In this document: one piece after another, positions 6,187 to 11,608 of the stretch
How positions within the stretch are numbered: the stretch's first letter is position 1
Layout: each line of letters begins with the position of its first letter
Assembly (NCBI GenBank): GCA_037130845.1
Contig: JBAXSE010000025.1
Location: 1 to 17,521, forward strand
Reading direction: 5' to 3'
DNA length: 17,521 nucleotides
Source: 1-14-0-10-37-14 sp037130845
GTDB lineage: Bacteria > Patescibacteriota > Patescibacteriia > Patescibacteriales > Patescibacteriaceae
The notes under the pieces: generated by a model
The model's database searches: none
What the model was told of the DNA's origin: nothing
Seen by the model: the letters and a program-made list of their open reading frames with translations, nothing else
Translations under genes and position numbers: made by a program

Positions 6187-7716
6187 ATGACTAATGAAAA
6201 CCCAGCAACCAAATACGCTTTATACTGCCGAAAATCAACCGAAGACGATAATCGGCAGATTTTGTCTTTGGATTCGCAAGAAAAAGAGATGTTGAAATTG
6301 GCCAAAGATTTAGGCTTTAATATTGTCCAAGAATTTAGGGAAAGCAAATCAGCCAAGAAGCCCGATAATCGCCCGCAATTTAGCGAGCTGGTCAATATGA
6401 TCAAGCAAGGCAAAATTGACGGGATAATTTGCTGGAAAATAGACCGCCTAAGTCGCAATCCGATTGATTCGGCGATTATTCAATGGCTCTTGCAACAAAA
6501 TCAGTTAAAAATAATCCAAACCATGGAAAGGCAATACCTGCCAAGCGATAATGCTTTGCTGTTTAATGTGGAAAGTGGCATGGCCAATCAGTATATTTTG
6601 GATTTATCTAAAAATGTAAAGCGGGGCATTAGGGCTAAATTGTCGCAAGGCCAATGGCCGAATAAAGCGCCGATTGGTTATTTGAATAAAGATTTAAAAA
6701 TTGTCGTTGATAGGCCGAGGGTGGAATTTATTAAAAAAGTGTTTGCGATGTATAATGCCGGCCAATACGGCGTTAAGGAAATATCGGAAATTTTATATAC
6801 TGACGGCTTTAGAAGTCGGGGTGGTAAAAAGTATTATCCCAGCGCCATTCACAAAATATTAACCAATTCTTTCTATTGCGGAATTATGGAAAGAAACGGC
6901 GAAAAATACCTTGGTAAATATGAGCCGATTATTTCTAAGCAATTATTTGAGGATGTCCAAGTTGTTTTGAGCGTTAAAAAGCATGTTAAGTCTAAAGTTA
7001 TCCCTTTTACTTTCCGAGGCTTGCTGAAATGCTCTAAGTGCGGTTGTATGCTGACGGCCAGCAAAAAGAAAGGCCATATTTATTACTATTGCACTAATGG
7101 CAAGAATATTTGCGAGGAACACAAAGCCTATTTAACCGAGGACTATTTAACTAATGAGCTAATGAGCATATTTGACCAATTAGTTTTTGACGAGGAATTA
7201 ATTGAGCTTTGTTATTTGACCAAAAAAGAACAGGGCGAGGGTAATTTAAAATACTTAGAGGACATTGAATTAAACCTTAGGAATCGGCTTGTAAAGCTCA
7301 AGGACAGGCGTAATGCCCTGTTAGATGTATATTTGGACAGAACGCTGGACAAAACCGTCTATGAGGACAGAAGCCAGCAATTAAATAATGAGGAGGTTGA
7401 TATTTTAAAAGATTTGAGCGAGCTAAAAAACAAAATAACCGAGGCAGACACGGATACTTTGGAACGGATAAAAAATGTGTTTTTAAAGCCTAAAAGAATA
7501 AAAAATAGCTTTTTAGACCTATCACTTGAGAAAAAGCGAGAAGTCTTGTTTTCGCTACTTTGGAACGCCGAGATTGGCAACAAAAAAATCGCTAATATTT
7601 CATTCAAACCGCTCTATAAAGAGATGTCCGAAGTGGCAAATAAAAGCGATTTTTCTTCAATGCTCGGGGACAGGGATTCGAACCCCGATAAACAGGTCCA
7701 GCTTGCCCGCCGATGA
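6187..7716 (+). CDS. Large serine recombinase (integrase)
   Basis: A 509-aa large serine recombinase that would integrate and excise the element. The resolvase domain (about 9-150) has the catalytic serine in YCRKSTEDD (S17) and the arginines of IDRLSRNP (R87, R90). The recombinase domain (about 158-262) contains APIGYLN, FAMY and SFYCGIM. A zinc ribbon follows with C282, C285, C302 and C309, then a long charged coiled coil (about 325-450). All expected domains are present, so it looks intact. The last roughly 17 residues (GDRDSNPDKQVQLARR) are the antisense reading of a broken tRNA-Gln copy, and the TGA stop falls inside a hairpin insertion in that copy. The natural C-terminus may therefore have been changed by rearrangement at this junction. 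Confidence 0.9.
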   Translation: MTNENPATKYALYCRKSTEDDNRQILSLDSQEKEMLKLAKDLGFNIVQEFRESKSAKKPDNRPQFSELVNMIKQGKIDGIICWKIDRLSRNPIDSAIIQWLLQQNQLKIIQTMERQYLPSDNALLFNVESGMANQYILDLSKNVKRGIRAKLSQGQWPNKAPIGYLNKDLKIVVDRPRVEFIKKVFAMYNAGQYGVKEISEILYTDGFRSRGGKKYYPSAIHKILTNSFYCGIMERNGEKYLGKYEPIISKQLFEDVQVVLSVKKHVKSKVIPFTFRGLLKCSKCGCMLTASKKKGHIYYYCTNGKNICEEHKAYLTEDYLTNELMSIFDQLVFDEELIELCYLTKKEQGEGNLKYLEDIELNLRNRLVKLKDRRNALLDVYLDRTLDKTVYEDRSQQLNNEEVDILKDLSELKNKITEADTDTLERIKNVFLKPKRIKNSFLDLSLEKKREVLFSLLWNAEIGNKKIANISFKPLYKEMSEVANKSDFSSMLGDRDSNPDKQVQLARR

Positions 7717-7782
7717 GGCGGAAACCTGTTGTCCCCGCCTCTTCGGCGGGTCGCCGGGGAGGCGACTACCATTAGACGATCC
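7663..7782 (-). pseudogene. Broken tRNA-Gln copy A with two hairpin insertions
   Basis: Reading the minus strand, the D-loop, anticodon stem, T-arm and 3' acceptor strand match the intact tRNA-Gln at 7820-7890 base for base, but two blocks are inserted. One of 32 bases (7734-7765) in the D-loop forms two hairpins, TCGCC/GGCGA and CCCGCC/GGCGGG. One of 21 bases (7702-7722) lies exactly between U33 and C34 of the anticodon loop and carries a CCGCC/GGCGG hairpin. The 5' acceptor strand has lost its first four bases (ATTTGGA instead of TCGGGGA). It cannot fold as a normal tRNA. The 3' half is antisense to the end of the recombinase gene. Confidence 0.75.
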
Positions 7783-7802
7783 AAATTCTATTTTTTTAAT
7801 AA

Positions 7803-7908
7803 AAAAATTCAGTGTAAAGCTCGGGGACAGGGATTCGAACCCCGATAAACAGGTCCAGAACCTGTTGTCCTACCATTAGACGATCCCCGAGCTCTAAACT
7901 GAATTTTT
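7803..7908. repeat. Extended palindrome enclosing the intact tRNA-Gln
   Basis: Outside the acceptor stem the pairing continues: 7803-7826 (AAAAATTCAGTGTAAAGCTC plus GGGG) and 7885-7908 are inverted copies at 22 of 24 positions, 17 bases of which lie beyond the tRNA itself. The right arm overlaps the last codons of the GIY-YIG gene. Confidence 0.6.
7820..7890 (-). tRNA. tRNA-Gln (anticodon CUG)
   Basis: The minus strand folds into a complete cloverleaf of 71 bases: acceptor TCGGGGA/TCCCCGA, D-stem GTC/GAC with GGT in the loop, anticodon stem ACAGG/CCTGT with loop TTCTGGA (anticodon CTG, reading CAG), a short variable loop, T-stem CGGGG/CCCTG with TTCGAAT, and G as discriminator. The 3' CCA is not encoded. 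The early weak GTC D-stem is usual for tRNA-Gln. The GIY-YIG gene stops four bases upstream, so one transcript could carry both. Confidence 0.92.
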
Positions 7909-8169
7909 ATCTAAATATTTTTTTGTGTTTATTAATTTGTCATTCAAGACCTCTCTGCCGTATCCACTTTTATAAAAAAGCTCCTGTTTTATCGAATCTT
8001 CTTTGGCTATGAATGCTTCGTAAAAAACCAATTTGAATGGCCTGTTCTCTCTTGTAAACTTGCCGCCAATTCCGTCATTATGTTCTTTGAATCTTCTGGC
8101 CAAATCGTCTGTACTGCCAACATAAAACCGCTTCGACTTTAAACTATACAATACATAGGTGTAATGCAT
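7894..8169 (-). CDS. Small GIY-YIG nuclease domain protein (UPF0213-like)
   Basis: A 91-aa single-domain protein. YVLYS (5-9) and FYVGST (15-20) are the GIY and YIG strands, followed by DDLARRFKEHN with the conserved arginine, and a helix with KEDSIKQELFYKSG that holds the candidate catalytic glutamate (E58 or E64). The family cuts DNA with a divalent metal; stand-alone members of this size are common in CPR genomes and their targets are mostly unknown. The gene sits between an intact tRNA-Gln and a truncated hairpin-bearing tRNA-Gln copy, which suggests a role in, or a by-product of, rearrangements at this tRNA. No Shine-Dalgarno is obvious. The stop overlaps the palindrome flanking the tRNA. 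Confidence 0.85.
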   Translation of the reverse strand: MHYTYVLYSLKSKRFYVGSTDDLARRFKEHNDGIGGKFTRENRPFKLVFYEAFIAKEDSIKQELFYKSGYGREVLNDKLINTKKYLDKNSV

Positions 8170-8184
8170 ACGAATACGAGTTGT

Positions 8185-8243
8185 GTTGTCCCCGCCTCAT
8201 CGGCGGGTCGCCGAGGAGGCGACTACCATTAGACGATCCCCGA
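8185..8243 (-). pseudogene. Truncated tRNA-Gln copy C with D-loop hairpin insertion
   Basis: The minus strand starts with an intact TCGGGGA acceptor strand and D-arm like the tRNA at 7820-7890, then has a 32-base insertion (8191-8222) at the same D-loop site as copy A, then GACAAC, and then the tRNA match ends. The insertion differs from that of copy A at two positions, both in hairpin loops; the stems TCGCC/GGCGA and CCCGCC/GGCGGG are unchanged. Everything from the anticodon stem on is missing; the GIY-YIG gene starts 16 bases further on. Confidence 0.75.
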
Positions 8244-8247
8244 AAGT

Positions 8248-8286
8248 CAATTGACAATTGGCAATTATCAATTATCAATTATCAAT
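8248..8286. repeat. Tandem heptad repeat CAATTNN
   Basis: Five heptads run in a row: CAATTGA, CAATTGG and three CAATTAT, then a partial CAAT. It lies directly upstream (minus-strand sense) of copy C, between dnaX and the tRNA cluster. It may be a slipped-strand microsatellite; no function is assigned. Confidence 0.7.
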
Positions 8287-8347
8287 GGAATACATTTACT
8301 TTTAGATTGGGTGCTTATAGCATTGTGGGCTATAATATTCACAACCT

Positions 8348-8379
8348 ATCTGCTAGCAGATCCCTGCCTGCGCAGGGAT
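8348..8379. repeat. Two adjoining palindromes after dnaX
   Basis: ATCTGCTAGCAGAT (8348-8361) is a perfect palindrome, and ATCCCTGC/GCAGGGAT (8360-8379, loop CTGC) an 8-bp stem sharing two bases with it. Both lie within 40 bases after the dnaX stop. They have no T-run, so they are more likely REP-type elements or a transcript-end stabiliser than an intrinsic terminator. Confidence 0.55.
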
Positions 8380-8385
8380 AAAATA

Positions 8386-10002
8386 CTAACCCACTATCTT
8401 CCCTCCCAACGTTTTGAGGACTTCTTCTATGGCTGGGTCGCTGGCGGATTCGATGGCTGGCTGCTGGATTACTGCTGGTTCCGGCTCGCTGATAGCCTCA
8501 GAAACTGCCTCTGCTACTTCTTCCAGCAAGGCAGCTACCGACAACTTTGCATTATACACTTCTTCCAAAGCTTTTTCAACTATGCGTTGGACCTCGATTT
8601 CGCCTAATCTATCTTTATGCAATTTATGCTTAAATGTCAAGTATAAGGTGTTGTTTTCCACTGTTTTAGGCTTGGCGGTCATCATGGTGAAGGACAAAGA
8701 ATGATTATTTTTCTTTATATTGGCCATAAATTCAGACCAACGGACTATGATGTTGTTGATGTCGATCAGCTGGTCGCTGGCCACCTTGGGCGCGGAATTC
8801 GGCTCCAGGACGGCTGCAGGCGTTGGAGCAGCTGCTTTGGCCTGTTCTGGCACTACAGATTCGACTCTAGCCGCTTTAGGAGCACTGTCCAATTCGCAGG
8901 TTTCCACGATAGCCATCTCCAGAGGCAGCTGGGCCAACACCGCTTCTTTAAGGTTGCTGCGGGCCGCCGACAGGCTATTAATGGCCTTAAGCAGCCAAGT
9001 GAGATTCACCTTGTCCAGCAGGCCGATCATCTTGGCCGACAGGCCTTCGCCCAGGTCCAGACCGATGCCCGGAATCAATTCTGGATTAACCTTCATCAGC
9101 ATCATCTGGCGCAACAATTCGATAGTGTCGTTCAGATAAACTTTGAGGTCAAAGCCGTCTTCTACCATCAGATTGACCAGGCGAATGGCATTGGCCGCGT
9201 CGCGCAAGGTCAAGAATTCGATCAATTTCAAGGACTGCTCCAGGTCATTTTTGGGGATGACCAGATCGGCATGCTCGCTGGTCAGTGTAACCATCTGGCC
9301 ATCGGCCGGTTGGTCCACCAGGGACAAGATCTGACCTAGGGCACTCTCGGCATCACGCATGTGCCCACCGGAATATCTGGCAATAGCCTCCAGCACTGAT
9401 TTGTCAGCCTTAATACCCTCACAGGACAGAATGTATTCCAATTTACGCACGACATCAATCACGCTGATGCGCTTGAAGTCAAAGCGTTGGCAGCGGCTGA
9501 TGATAGTTGTCGGAATCTTATGCACTTCGGTGGTACAAAGAACAAAAACAACATTAGCCGGCGGTTCTTCCAAGGTCTTGAGCAAGGCATTAAAGGCCTG
9601 GCCCGAAAGCATGTGGACTTCGTCGATAATAAAGACTTTATATTTCATGGACACCGGAGTCACGCGAGTGCCGGCAATAATATTGTCACGCACGTTATCC
9701 ACGCCGGTATTGCTGGCGGCATCAATCTCGATCACATCCATGGCGCGGCCTTCGGCAATCTCTGTGCAGGCAGGACATTCGTTGCAGGGCTCAAACTCCC
9801 CTGGCTGGCGGCGCTGGCAATTGAGAGACTTGGCCATCACGCGGGCCAAAGTGGTTTTGCCCACCGCGCGCGGACCGCAAAACAGATAGGCATGCGCCAA
9901 TTGTCCACTTTTGAGCTCGTATTCCAGAGTGAGCTTGATGTTATTCTGTCCGACTACTTCGCCGAAGGAGAGAGGACGGTATTTTCTGTATAATGTGGCC
10001 AT
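8386..10002 (-). CDS. dnaX: DNA polymerase III subunit gamma/tau
   Basis: A 538-aa clamp-loader ATPase, the motor that opens the sliding clamp and loads it on primed DNA. The N-terminus MATLYRKYRPLSFGEVVGQ is diagnostic. Walker A is GPRAVGKT (43-50), with alanine where most family members have glycine; a four-cysteine zinc module is C62, C73, C76, C79; Walker B is VFIIDEVH (123-130); the SRC motif is 169-171. A lid and collar region follows to about 375, then an Ala/Pro-rich linker (about 380-405) and a C-terminal domain (about 415-505). I see no clean A-AAA-AAG slippery site, so a separate gamma product by frameshift is not supported. The ATG start is 13 bases from a REPIN-like element. It looks monocistronic. 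Confidence 0.95.
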   Translation of the reverse strand: MATLYRKYRPLSFGEVVGQNNIKLTLEYELKSGQLAHAYLFCGPRAVGKTTLARVMAKSLNCQRRQPGEFEPCNECPACTEIAEGRAMDVIEIDAASNTGVDNVRDNIIAGTRVTPVSMKYKVFIIDEVHMLSGQAFNALLKTLEEPPANVVFVLCTTEVHKIPTTIISRCQRFDFKRISVIDVVRKLEYILSCEGIKADKSVLEAIARYSGGHMRDAESALGQILSLVDQPADGQMVTLTSEHADLVIPKNDLEQSLKLIEFLTLRDAANAIRLVNLMVEDGFDLKVYLNDTIELLRQMMLMKVNPELIPGIGLDLGEGLSAKMIGLLDKVNLTWLLKAINSLSAARSNLKEAVLAQLPLEMAIVETCELDSAPKAARVESVVPEQAKAAAPTPAAVLEPNSAPKVASDQLIDINNIIVRWSEFMANIKKNNHSLSFTMMTAKPKTVENNTLYLTFKHKLHKDRLGEIEVQRIVEKALEEVYNAKLSVAALLEEVAEAVSEAISEPEPAVIQQPAIESASDPAIEEVLKTLGGKIVG

Positions 10003-10014
10003 ATATTAATACTA

Positions 10015-10134
10015 TGTCATTCCCGCGAAGGCGGGAATCTAAGTCGTGATGAACCGTTAATAATTTGAATACTCCTGCTATTTGACATTTGTACCTAAAA
10101 GAATGATTAGATCCCCGCCTTCGCGGGGATGACA
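10015..10134. mobile_element. REPIN-like palindromic doublet upstream of dnaX
   Basis: Two GC-rich hairpins in inverted orientation: ATTCCCGC/GCGGGAAT (10019-10038) and ATCCCCGC/GCGGGGAT (10111-10130). As a 28-base terminal inverted repeat, 10015-10042 and 10107-10134 match at 26 of 28 positions, starting TGTCAT. The 64 bases between are AT-rich. This is the form of a REP doublet moved in trans by a RAYT transposase, none of which is in the window. It occupies most of the dnaX leader. Confidence 0.75.
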
Positions 10135-10226
10135 CAAAAGAGATGTAGGAACGACACAAGAAAGTGGAGGGCAAAAAACAGGAATGACATAAGAGAGACG
10201 TGGAGATGACACAATAAAGGAATGGG
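10127..10226. repeat. Degenerate tandem repeats next to the REPIN
   Basis: Imperfect units of about 21-25 bases built on GRATGACACAARAGAG repeat four times (from 10127, 10148, 10181 and 10202), with a short interrupted unit GGGCAAAAAACA at 10169-10180. They appear to be decayed copies of the REPIN edge. No gene is seen in 10135-10277. Spacers are not unique sequences of equal length, so this is not a CRISPR array. Confidence 0.5.
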
Positions 10227-10277
10227 TACTATATGTTAAGTATATTTATCTTATCTAGCTTAGCCGTAAAAGTCAAA

Positions 10278-10302
10278 GCCGCCCGTTATAATTGCGAGCG
10301 GC
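10278..10302 (-). terminator. Terminator of the ATPase operon
   Basis: On the minus strand GCCGCTCG (complement of 10295-10302) pairs with CGGGCGGC (complement of 10278-10285), eight pairs with one G-U, followed by TTTGACTTTT. It lies 17 bases after the stop of the last operon gene. The U-tract is broken, so efficiency is uncertain. Confidence 0.55.
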
Positions 10303-10318
10303 CATGATTATACTAAGA

Positions 10319-11038
10319 TTACCATTTTTTGACTATGTTTTCCACGGCTGCCCAGCGGCTGGAGCCTTCTTTGGGTACCAGGATAGTGGCTTCGTCGCCC
10401 GGGTCGCCCTTAAAGTAGGTCACCGAGGCGCTAAGGATGCGCCATTTGCGGCCATCGTGCAAGACCCAGAAATTGCCCAGCTCGTCTTCGGCCAGCTGGC
10501 CCACTAAGCGGTTGCGCTCAATCGGGCCGATTTGCTTAAAGAGATAGGCGCCTTGATTGGTTATTGTCAGTTTTAAAATATCGCCTTCAACCAGTTTGGA
10601 CTTAGAAGCATAGTTGACCGGCACGGCATAAATCTCGCCGTCCGAACCGATCATCTTTTCGCCGTCAAAGACGCCCTCGACGATCCGCCCCTGTTCATCA
10701 TCATGACGCGGACGCTCCGACGCTTCGAATTTAAGGCTCAGGGGCTCTTGTTCATTGATAGCGCCCAACAAAGTCTTGAGCTGCTTGATGCCGTCTTCCA
10801 GCCGTTCGATATTTTTTATCACCAATTCCAGTTTAGCGGAGCTGATTTTGATAAAATCCGTATTCACCGCGGATTCGGCAGCCGGCTCTTCTTCCGCTTC
10901 CGCTAGCGCTGGCTCGGACTGGCCGCCTTCATCGGCCAACAAGTCCTCCTCCGGCTCCAAATCTGATTGCACAGCATCTTCTGCTGCTTCCAGCTCAGTC
11001 TCTAAATTATCTTCGGGCTCTAAAAAATAGTTTTGCAT
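10319..11038 (-). CDS. Conserved CPR-type protein: acidic N-terminus, coiled coil, beta-rich C-terminus
   Basis: A 239-aa soluble protein. Residues 1-60 are a low-complexity Glu/Ala/Asp tail; 62-95 form a likely coiled coil (IKISSAKLELVIKNIERLED); and 115-236 are a compact beta-rich part with EGVFDGEKMIGSDGEIYAVP, NYASKSKLVEGDILKLTI, ASVTYFKGDPGDEATILVP and a closing WAAVENIVKKW. I recall similar proteins in many CPR genomes without a named function; the EGDILKLTI and NYASKSKLVEGD segments suggest a nucleic-acid or ligand-binding barrel, which is only a guess. It is last in the operon with the DNA-pump ATPase, separated from the preceding gene by a hairpin (11052-11070), and ends at the 10278-10302 terminator. 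Confidence 0.65.
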   Translation of the reverse strand: MQNYFLEPEDNLETELEAAEDAVQSDLEPEEDLLADEGGQSEPALAEAEEEPAAESAVNTDFIKISSAKLELVIKNIERLEDGIKQLKTLLGAINEQEPLSLKFEASERPRHDDEQGRIVEGVFDGEKMIGSDGEIYAVPVNYASKSKLVEGDILKLTITNQGAYLFKQIGPIERNRLVGQLAEDELGNFWVLHDGRKWRILSASVTYFKGDPGDEATILVPKEGSSRWAAVENIVKKW

Positions 11039-11051
11039 ATTTTTGTTTTAT

Positions 11052-11070
11052 CGCTCGGTTTGTCCGAGCG
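11052..11070. terminator. Intergenic hairpin inside the operon
   Basis: CGCTCGG (11052-11058) and CCGAGCG (11064-11070) form a perfect 7-bp stem. The T-rich tail (TATTTTATTTTG) is on the plus strand, away from the operon's direction, so on the minus strand it is more likely a partial attenuator or mRNA processing/stability element between the 71-aa and 239-aa genes than a full terminator. Confidence 0.4.
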
Positions 11071-11074
11071 TATT

Positions 11075-11290
11075 TTATTTTGTGATTTTTAGCATCTTCA
11101 TGGCGTCTGACCACAGGGAGCTGCTTTGCTGGCGGCAAGCATCAATACAAGTCTGATCTTGATCGTCGCACAGCGGTAAACATTGATTATTAGTGATCAG
11201 CGGATAATAATACCACACTACCGCCAGGATAGCAATTACAAAAAAGAGGCTGATTATCGCCGTGATTGTCAGCTGTCTTTTAGTTGCCAT
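11075..11290 (-). CDS. 71-aa single-span membrane protein with twin CX3C motif
   Basis: A short basic N-terminus (MATKRQ), one membrane helix (about 8-28) and a short outer part with C37-x3-C41-x6-C48-x3-C52 (CLPLCDDQDQTCIDAC). Two CX3C pairs on predicted helices are the arrangement of helix-hairpin proteins held by two disulfides; the positive-inside rule places the cysteines outside the membrane, where such bonds could form. I know no named family for it. It begins three bases after the stop of the 101-aa gene, which has the same design, and both follow the ATPase gene, so all three are likely made together. It could be a subunit or a chaperone of that machine. Confidence 0.65.
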   Translation of the reverse strand: MATKRQLTITAIISLFFVIAILAVVWYYYPLITNNQCLPLCDDQDQTCIDACRQQSSSLWSDAMKMLKITK

Positions 11291-11293
11291 AGG

Positions 11294-11599
11294 CTATTTA
11301 TACTTAGCGCAAAAGGCTTTACAGTCGCGGGTGTCTGTATTTCGAATACTGCTCAGCTCGCAATCGTTCATGCACTGGTCGTAATTTTTATTGAAAAAAG
11401 CATACCAAACAATCAGCCAGGCTAACGCCATAAAAATAACGCCCAAAACAGCGATTAGCAACAGCTTGTTTGTTAAGCTTCGGTCTAGCTTCTTTTCGGC
11501 GCTTGCCTCCAGTTTGGCGGCATATGCAACGCCTTCTTTTTTAATCTCTTCCACTTTTGTCTGGAGGGAATTATCTGTTTTAGTTTGGTCGATGGGCAT
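11294..11599 (-). CDS. 101-aa single-span membrane protein with twin CX3C motif
   Basis: A charged cytoplasmic helix (about 8-42, with AYAAKLEASAEKKLDRSL), a membrane helix (about 44-68) and a short outer tail with C76-x3-C80-x12-C93-x3-C97 (CMND C and CKAFC). The same twin CX3C plan occurs in the next gene, at a different spacing and with little other similarity, so these are two related designs rather than a simple recent duplication. Its start MPIDQTK recalls MPIDFQP of the ATPase upstream, probably by chance. The gene starts nine bases after the ATPase stop. The function is unknown; an extracytoplasmic disulfide hairpin is inferred. Confidence 0.65.
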   Translation of the reverse strand: MPIDQTKTDNSLQTKVEEIKKEGVAYAAKLEASAEKKLDRSLTNKLLLIAVLGVIFMALAWLIVWYAFFNKNYDQCMNDCELSSIRNTDTRDCKAFCAKYK

Positions 11600-11608
11600 A
11601 GGTTTATA

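Larger units (their letters stand above)
4780..7782. mobile_element. Integrative plasmid-like element (Rep plus serine recombinase)
   Basis: One plus-strand module contains a repeat-rich non-coding region, a 51-aa ORF, a long hairpin, an HUH replication initiator and a large serine recombinase. Its orientation and AT-richness differ from the flanking chromosomal genes. The right limit is placed at the broken tRNA-Gln copy, into whose antisense the recombinase frame runs. The left limit is arbitrary, set at the inverted pair GTTCCCAAAAC (4780-4790) and GTTTGGGAAC (4853-4862) that encloses a terminator. I searched 4644-5110 by eye for a tRNA-Gln fragment as a matching attachment site and found none, so the boundaries remain open. 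Confidence 0.55.

Noticed and set aside
7663..7782. tRNA with a genuine self-splicing or archaeal-type intron
   Set aside because: The inserts are only 21 and 32 bases, too short for a group I intron; there is no bulge-helix-bulge, and the 5' acceptor strand is damaged, so a functional tRNA is unlikely.
7526..7879. Plus-strand frame of 117 codons across both tRNA copies
   Set aside because: It overlaps the recombinase in another frame and then reads the antisense of the broken and intact tRNA-Gln; the duplicated RDSNPDKQVQ strings come from the tRNA copies.
8181..8607. Plus-strand frames through copy C and into dnaX
   Set aside because: They translate the tRNA hairpin insert, the CAATT repeat and the antisense of dnaX; no start signal and no protein-like composition.
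8386..10002. Programmed frameshift in dnaX giving a gamma form
   Set aside because: Only an AAAGAAAAAT-like stretch is present, without a proper heptamer, Shine-Dalgarno stimulator and hairpin.
9941..10174. Minus-strand 77-codon frame with SPRRRGSN and SRLRGND strings
   Set aside because: Such strings are the usual translation of REP palindromes; the frame overlaps the dnaX start and the REPIN.
10127..10226. Possible CRISPR array
   Set aside because: Units are degenerate, of unequal length and without unique spacers; no cas gene is near. Better explained as decayed REPIN edge repeats.
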